This document shows positions 12,255 to 16,554 of a stretch of 16,554 nt of DNA, piece by piece. A program made the position numbers and the translations under genes. The notes beneath the pieces are model-generated. The model saw only the letters and a list, made by a program, of their open reading frames with translations. It was not told the origin of the DNA and did no database searches. Within the stretch, counting starts at the first letter, position 1. The number at the start of each line of letters is the position of its first letter. This stretch comes from Elusimicrobiota bacterium (GTDB taxonomy: Bacteria > Elusimicrobiota > Elusimicrobia > UBA1565 > UBA9628). The stretch spans positions 1 to 16,554 of the forward strand of contig JACQBB010000466.1 of the NCBI GenBank assembly GCA_016194625.1. Direction: 5' to 3'.

Positions 12255-14789
12255 CTACTTCTTGTCGGCGGGAGCCGAGGGCGCGGCGGGCTTGCCGGAC
12301 TCGAAGCTCTTCTCGGGCAGGCCGGGGAGCAGCTTCGGGCCGAACAGGAAGAAGATCGCGCCGACGGCCATGAAGGCCCAGGAGATCGGGCCCAGCGCGC
12401 CGGGGAAGGCCGGCTGGTACAGCGAGACCAGCCAGGCGATCAGGCCGTAGCCGAACGAGGTCGCGGCGTTGTTCAGCGAGCTCGACGCGCCGAACGCGTT
12501 GCCGATGTTGCCGGCGCTGGCGGTCTTGCCGAAGTAGGAGTTCAGCGCGACGCTGGCCGGCCCGACGAACAGGCCCAGCGCCAGCACCGCGGCGAAGATC
12601 GCGGGGATGTTGCCCCAGAAGAACAGCGGGATCAGCGTCGCCGCCGACAGGCCCAGGCCGATGTACTTGACCCAGCCGCGCGCGGTGAACTTGGAGGAGC
12701 CCCACAGCAGCACCGAGCCGACGGCGACCGCCGCCGCCGCGGCCAGCCAGGAGCCGGGGAACAGGCGCAGGAAGGTCCAGGTCGCGCCGAGCGCCAGCGC
12801 GGCGAGCTGCACGATGCGGTCCGCGCCGATCTTCTTGGACGTGAACGGGATCTTGAACTCGCCCAGCTTCTTGATCTGCGGGGAGCCGGCGTTGGCGATC
12901 ATCTGGCCGAAGAACAGCGCGCCGAGCAGCTGGCCGTAGATCAGGCCCTTGCCGGCCGCGCCGCCCAGCACGCCGGCGATCAGCGGCAGGCCGAAGTACT
13001 GGAACGGGTAGATCAGGCCGAAGGAGCCCGCCGAGAGCAGCATCACCGCGCGCAGGTTCTTCTGCGCCCAGACCGCCTTGAAGCCGTCGGTGCGCACGAC
13101 CCAGTAGAGCAGCGCGGCGGCGATCGCCAGCGTGGAGCCCTTGCCCGCTCCGACGGCGAGCAGTCCGCCCACCGCGACCGGCAGGCCGAACAGGTACAGA
13201 GCGACGGCCGCGCCGAACAGCGCGAGCTCCTTCCAGAACTTGCGGAAGAACTGGCCGACCTTCGCGACGCGCGCCTTCGCGGCCTCGGAGAACGAGACGG
13301 CGGCCGCGGCCGCCTTCGCCTTGACCGCGGGGACGATGTTGGGCAGCTTGAACCAGATCAGCGGGGCGACGACGACGAAGTGGAGGAGCGCGGAGACGAC
13401 GAACGGCGTCATCGGGTTCCAGTGGTCGATGATCGCGCCGATGCCCACGATCAGGCCCAGGACGACCTGCAGGCCCAGGTAGCGCAGGGCCGCGATCGTG
13501 TTGATCTTCTCGATGTGGTTGCGGCCGGCGAGCTTCCGGTAGTACGCGCCCTCCGAGGTCATCAGCAGGGACAGCTGCCAGCCGTTGGCGATCGAGGCGA
13601 TCAGCAGGGTGCCGAAGTTCAGGATGCCGAACCACGACAGCGCCGGCAGGGCCAGCGCGAGCGCGCCGCGGATGAAGGCGAGCAGGGTCAGGCCGTTGCG
13701 CGGCGAGAGCTTGTCGGCGATGAAGCCGTTGAGCGGGCCGGTCGCGATGGACGCGAGCGGGCCGAGGGCCATCAGCACGCCGAAGCTGGCGGCGCCGACC
13801 GCGTGGATGGCGACCAGCGGGTAGGCGACCGAGGTCGCGATGAAGCCCATGATGCTGATCGCGCCCTGGATCATCATCCACTTCACGGCCTTGGAGTCGA
13901 TCCAGTCGTCGCCCTTCGGCGGCTCGGGCTGGGCGGGCTTGGCGGACGGGCCGTCGGCGGCGGCGAGGAACTTCTCGCCGGCCTGCAGGCCGCGGCCTTC
14001 CAGGACGATCGGGGAAGGCGGGGTCGCGCGGGTCTCGACGGCGACGGCCGCGGCGATCGGGGTCAGGGCCGGGCGGGCGAGCGCCGGGGCGGCGGAGACG
14101 AGCGGCGCGGCCGCGACGACGGGCGCGGCGGACGGCGCCGGAGCGGCCGCGAGCGGGGCCTCGTCCAGCGCGAAGTAGCGGCGCACGCCGGAGAAGAGCT
14201 TCTCGAGGACGCCGGCCTTCGCCTCGCCCTTCGCGGCGTCCAGGGACTCGGTCGCGCGGGACAGCTCGCCGCGGACGCCGGGGAGGGCGCGGCCTTCGGC
14301 GCCGTCGGAGGCGGCCGACAGCGTCCGCAGCGCCGGCGCTTCGACCGCGGCCGGCGCGGCCGCGGCCGCCAGGCGGACCGGCGACGCGGCGACGGAGGCG
14401 GCGGGCGCGGCGGAGAGAGCGGAGGCGGGGAGCGCCGGCAGGGCGGCGCGGACCGGCGAGAACGCGGCCGCGGGAGCGGCCGTCAGGGCCGACGGCGCGG
14501 CCGACGGCAGCGCGGCGGAAGGAGCGGCGAAGACGCCGAGCCCCGGCGCCAACGACGGGGCGAGAGCGGAGGCCGACGGGATCGCGGAGACGCCGCCCGG
14601 CGCGCCGACGGGAACGACCGCGGGGCCGGCGACGACGGGACCGCGGGAGGCGGCGCCCGCGGCGTTGAAGCCGACGGACTGCGCGGCGGCCTCGTAAGGG
14701 GCCAGGCCCGGGGCGAGCGCGACGAGGGCCGCGGCGAGGACCGCGGCGAGGGCGGTGCGGAAGAGGCGCGTCGTTCGGGCGAGGCTCAT
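12255..14789 (-). CDS. MFS-like transporter with a 300-residue secreted-type N-terminal extension
   Basis: This is an 844-aa protein. Residues 1-37 look like a signal peptide (LFRTALAAVLAAALVALAPG, possible cleavage near AAAQ-S). Residues 38 to about 300 are Ala/Pro/Ser/Val-rich low complexity, interrupted by one plausible helical stretch near 172-206 (RGELSRATESLDAAKGEAK, LEKLFSGVRRYF). From about 302 to 825 many hydrophobic segments form an MFS-like domain, with a motif-A-like loop GFIADKLSPRNG (355-366). Two additional hydrophobic stretches between the halves bring the count above the usual 12 (about 14 by eye). The substrate is unknown. The C-terminal tail is Lys/Pro/Ala-rich and cytosolic-looking. 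The start ATG has AAGGA 5 nt upstream and TATCAT 10 nt upstream. It lies downstream of the HAD/nuclease gene on the same strand, with 102 nt between. Confidence 0.85.
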   Translation of the reverse strand: MSLARTTRLFRTALAAVLAAALVALAPGLAPYEAAAQSVGFNAAGAASRGPVVAGPAVVPVGAPGGVSAIPSASALAPSLAPGLGVFAAPSAALPSAAPSALTAAPAAAFSPVRAALPALPASALSAAPAASVAASPVRLAAAAAPAAVEAPALRTLSAASDGAEGRALPGVRGELSRATESLDAAKGEAKAGVLEKLFSGVRRYFALDEAPLAAAPAPSAAPVVAAAPLVSAAPALARPALTPIAAAVAVETRATPPSPIVLEGRGLQAGEKFLAAADGPSAKPAQPEPPKGDDWIDSKAVKWMMIQGAISIMGFIATSVAYPLVAIHAVGAASFGVLMALGPLASIATGPLNGFIADKLSPRNGLTLLAFIRGALALALPALSWFGILNFGTLLIASIANGWQLSLLMTSEGAYYRKLAGRNHIEKINTIAALRYLGLQVVLGLIVGIGAIIDHWNPMTPFVVSALLHFVVVAPLIWFKLPNIVPAVKAKAAAAAVSFSEAAKARVAKVGQFFRKFWKELALFGAAVALYLFGLPVAVGGLLAVGAGKGSTLAIAAALLYWVVRTDGFKAVWAQKNLRAVMLLSAGSFGLIYPFQYFGLPLIAGVLGGAAGKGLIYGQLLGALFFGQMIANAGSPQIKKLGEFKIPFTSKKIGADRIVQLAALALGATWTFLRLFPGSWLAAAAAVAVGSVLLWGSSKFTARGWVKYIGLGLSAATLIPLFFWGNIPAIFAAVLALGLFVGPASVALNSYFGKTASAGNIGNAFGASSSLNNAATSFGYGLIAWLVSLYQPAFPGALGPISWAFMAVGAIFFLFGPKLLPGLPEKSFESGKPAAPSAPADKK

Positions 14790-14794
14790 CTTCG

Positions 14795-14799
14795 TCCTT
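14795..14799 (-). promoter_or_regulatory. Shine-Dalgarno AAGGA for the MFS gene
   Basis: AAGGA on the minus strand ends 5 nt before the ATG at 14789, the best-placed Shine-Dalgarno in the window. It immediately follows the -10-like TATCAT. If transcription began at the standard distance from that hexamer, the AAGGA would not be in the mRNA, so one of the two elements is probably not used as drawn. Confidence 0.45.
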
Positions 14800-14805
14800 A
14801 TGATA
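14800..14805 (-). promoter_or_regulatory. -10-like element TATCAT for the MFS gene
   Basis: TATCAT differs from consensus at one base and ends 10 nt before the ATG. It is the loosest of the eight start-proximal hexamers and competes with a Shine-Dalgarno interpretation of the same region. Confidence 0.4.
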
Positions 14806-14891
14806 GCGTGCGCGTCGTCCGGGCGCTTGGGTCCTCGGGCCCGGATGCGGGAGGCAGAGGGCCTAGGGCCCCGTTCCCCCTCGGCCCGTCC

Positions 14892-16554
14892 TCACTTCTT
14901 GGCGGTCTTCGCCTTCTTCGCGTCGTCCTTAGGCGGCTTGGGGTTGTTGAAGTTCCGGATGCGGTTCATCACGTTCTTGAGGAACTTGTCGAACTTCAGC
15001 CGCGACCAGTCGTTCAGCGAGGGCTGGTAGGCGCCGGCCGTATAAAGGAAGTTGAGCTTGTAGTCGGCGACCTCGCGGAAGGCGCCGGTCCCGCCGTAGG
15101 GCAGGCGCATCGTGGGCCACATGCGGCGCACGAGCAGGTCGTAGAGCTGGACCTGGGTGTCCTTCTCCAGGTTCTGCAGGGTCGGGACCTGGCCGGTCTT
15201 GAAGTCGACGATGACGACCTCGAGCTTGCCGTCCTTGGTCTCCCGCGCCACGACGAAGTCGAAGATCAGGCGGAAGACGTCGCGGTGGTCGGCGGCGCCG
15301 CCCTTCTTGAGGCGGTCGGCCACGACCAGGTTCGGCAGTTCGGTGCCGACGGCGATCGGGTAGACCTTCAGCACGTCCTCGGCGATCTGGTGCATCGCGC
15401 GCAGGCGCTGTTCGACGGTCTCGTAGAGGCCGGCCAGGCTCTCGCCCGGTCGGCCGAGCAGGTTCTTGCCCGTCCCCTTGCCGACCTCCACCTCCCAGAT
15501 CTTGCGGGCGGTCGCGACCGTCTCCTCGGCCGTCGGGAGCTTGCCGGTGTTGCGGTACACCCAGACCGCCCAGTTGAAGGCCGAGTGCATCACGTGGCCG
15601 GTCATCATGTACACGTTGCCGCCGTCGAAGCCGCCGCCGGTGCGGCCCTGCAGGAAGCTCGAGATCTTCGACGCCGACGCCGCCAGGTCGCCGGGCTGGT
15701 TGACGCGGTACGGCCCGAGCAGGGACGCCAGCGACTCGTCGGCGAACGCCTCGCCCTCGGAGCCCAGGTGTTGGGCGGGCAGGACCGCGCCCGGCAGGGC
15801 CGCGGTGAGGCCCGCGTCGCGGGAGATCAGCATCACGTCCGACGGGTTGACGAACAGGCCCTCGTCCTCGCGCATCACCTCGAACAGGTGCGGCAGGGCG
15901 GAGACCAGGCTCTGCGGCCGGGCGGTGATCACGGCGCGCCCGCCGCGCTCGGTCACGGACCACAGCCACGCGTCGGGGTCCAGGCGCATGCCGCGCATGC
16001 CCTCGAGCAGGTCCGTCTTGGCGCGCTCGGCGTCGGCGCCCTTGGCCAGCTCGACTTCGAAGCGCGTGGACTTGAAGTCCACCGACGCGTACCGCGTCTT
16101 CGCCATCGCGACGAAGGACATCATCTCGAGCTGCTGCGGCGTGAAGCGCTGGGACGGGAGCGGCCGCGCGAAGTTGCCGCTGTGGCCGGTCAGGGAGTTG
16201 CCGTCGTCCGACAGGATCAGCATCTTGTAGCGCGAGATCTGGTCGCGCTGCTTGACGGTGAGCTGGCGGGTCAGCAGTTCGTCGACGGAACCGACGACCC
16301 CGTTGGGCTTGTCGGAGAACAGCACGAAGTACACGCCGGTCTTCATCAGCTTGGACATGTCCTCGATCAGCGGGTAGGGCACGCCGTTCGGGAACAAGCG
16401 CATGTCCAGGAAGACGACCTTGGGGAGCTGGTGATTGAGGCCGCGCAGGCCCTCGGGGATCCTCGCCTCGGCGCGCGGGGCGACGGGGTATGCGGACTCG
16501 TCCTTGTTCTCCGGGAGCTCGCGGGCCTTGGTCGCGGACAGGAAGCGCACGACG
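14892..16554 (-). CDS. HAD-like domain fused to a RecB/Cas4-like PD-(D/E)XK nuclease (N-terminus missing)
   Basis: At least 553 residues are visible; the frame is open to the window edge, so the start is unknown. Numbering uses the GTG at 16550 as 1. Residues 43-260 resemble a HAD fold: KVVFLDMRLFPNG (motif I region), GVYFVLFSDKPNG (motif II) and SDVMLISRDAGL (motif IV region). Motif I reads D-M-R, lacking the usual second Asp, so phosphatase activity is doubtful. Residues 305-480 carry the RecB-type nuclease set: GHVMH (His322), GTELPN (Glu404), LIFDFV (Asp431), VVIVDFKTG (Asp449-x-Lys451) and TQVQLYDLL. All metal-site residues are present, so DNA cleavage is plausible. The C-terminal tail is Lys-rich. 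I know no characterised protein with this pairing. It lies upstream of the MFS gene. Confidence 0.8.
   Translation of the reverse strand, partial: VVRFLSATKARELPENKDESAYPVAPRAEARIPEGLRGLNHQLPKVVFLDMRLFPNGVPYPLIEDMSKLMKTGVYFVLFSDKPNGVVGSVDELLTRQLTVKQRDQISRYKMLILSDDGNSLTGHSGNFARPLPSQRFTPQQLEMMSFVAMAKTRYASVDFKSTRFEVELAKGADAERAKTDLLEGMRGMRLDPDAWLWSVTERGGRAVITARPQSLVSALPHLFEVMREDEGLFVNPSDVMLISRDAGLTAALPGAVLPAQHLGSEGEAFADESLASLLGPYRVNQPGDLAASASKISSFLQGRTGGGFDGGNVYMMTGHVMHSAFNWAVWVYRNTGKLPTAEETVATARKIWEVEVGKGTGKNLLGRPGESLAGLYETVEQRLRAMHQIAEDVLKVYPIAVGTELPNLVVADRLKKGGAADHRDVFRLIFDFVVARETKDGKLEVVIVDFKTGQVPTLQNLEKDTQVQLYDLLVRRMWPTMRLPYGGTGAFREVADYKLNFLYTAGAYQPSLNDWSRLKFDKFLKNVMNRIRNFNNPKPPKDDAKKAKTAKK

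Noticed and set aside
12220..13881. A 553-codon minus-strand frame overlapping the MFS gene
   Set aside because: It is out of frame with the transporter, lacks membrane segments, and is Arg/Pro-rich, as expected of a shadow frame.
14790..14891. Intrinsic terminator after the HAD/nuclease gene
   Set aside because: The region contains short GC palindromes (for example around CGGGCCCG) but no stable stem followed by a T-run on the minus strand.

Overview
The window is a gene-dense stretch of a very GC-rich bacterial chromosome (about 70% G+C by eye, not counted). Two proteins carry an unusual layout: a signal peptide followed by long Ala/Pro/Ser/Val-rich low-complexity sequence (the 844-aa MFS protein at 12255-14789 and the partial protein at 1-168). 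I associate this style with uncultured Elusimicrobiota, but that is inference from style, not a phylogenetic result. No rRNA, tRNA, CRISPR array, complete insertion sequence or prophage is visible, and no gap between genes exceeds about 110 bases.

Layout. 1-168 (-) is the N-terminus of a secreted protein cut by the window edge. 249-1340 (+) is a cysteine-rich secreted protein translationally coupled to a short type IA topoisomerase (topA, 1340-3133). 3131-3230 holds an imperfect tandem repeat that abuts the topA stop codon. It also encodes the tail of an XRE-type regulator (3143-3589, -). Next is an ORF6N-domain gene broken by an internal deletion and frameshift (3611-3983, -), which contains a perfect 14-bp hairpin. 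4036-6444 (+) is hrpB, a DEAH-family helicase. 6457-6981 (+) is an exported PrxQ/Bcp-type peroxiredoxin. Facing it, 7575-9176 (-) is prfC (release factor 3), overlapped by 4 nt with a small secreted protein resembling STN domains (6988-7578, -). 9199-11307 (+) is a polytopic membrane protein with a TPR-like tail, divergent from prfC. 11650-12174 (-) is a YdjM/DUF457-type membrane hydrolase, overlapped with a zinc-cluster HNH protein (11270-11662, -). 12255-14789 (-) is the MFS-like transporter with a 300-residue N-terminal extension. 14892-16554 (-) is a partial protein joining a degenerate HAD-like domain to a RecB/Cas4-like PD-(D/E)XK nuclease domain.

How the genes work together. Most are housekeeping functions of nucleic-acid topology and translation (topA, hrpB, prfC) or envelope functions (secreted proteins, peroxiredoxin, transporter, membrane hydrolase). 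There is no clear pathway-level operon; the only tight couplings are four two-gene pairs. The most coherent novel signal is regulatory: all eight genes that should have their own promoter have a TANNNT -10-like hexamer only 5-10 nt before the start codon. In four of them the gap is exactly 6 nt, which would put the start codon at +1 of a leaderless mRNA. The coupled downstream genes lack this hexamer. Other items worth following are the HAD/PD-(D/E)XK fusion, the tandem repeat that touches two genes, and the palindrome inside the ORF6N codons. I do not see a clearly new multi-gene defence or metabolic system.
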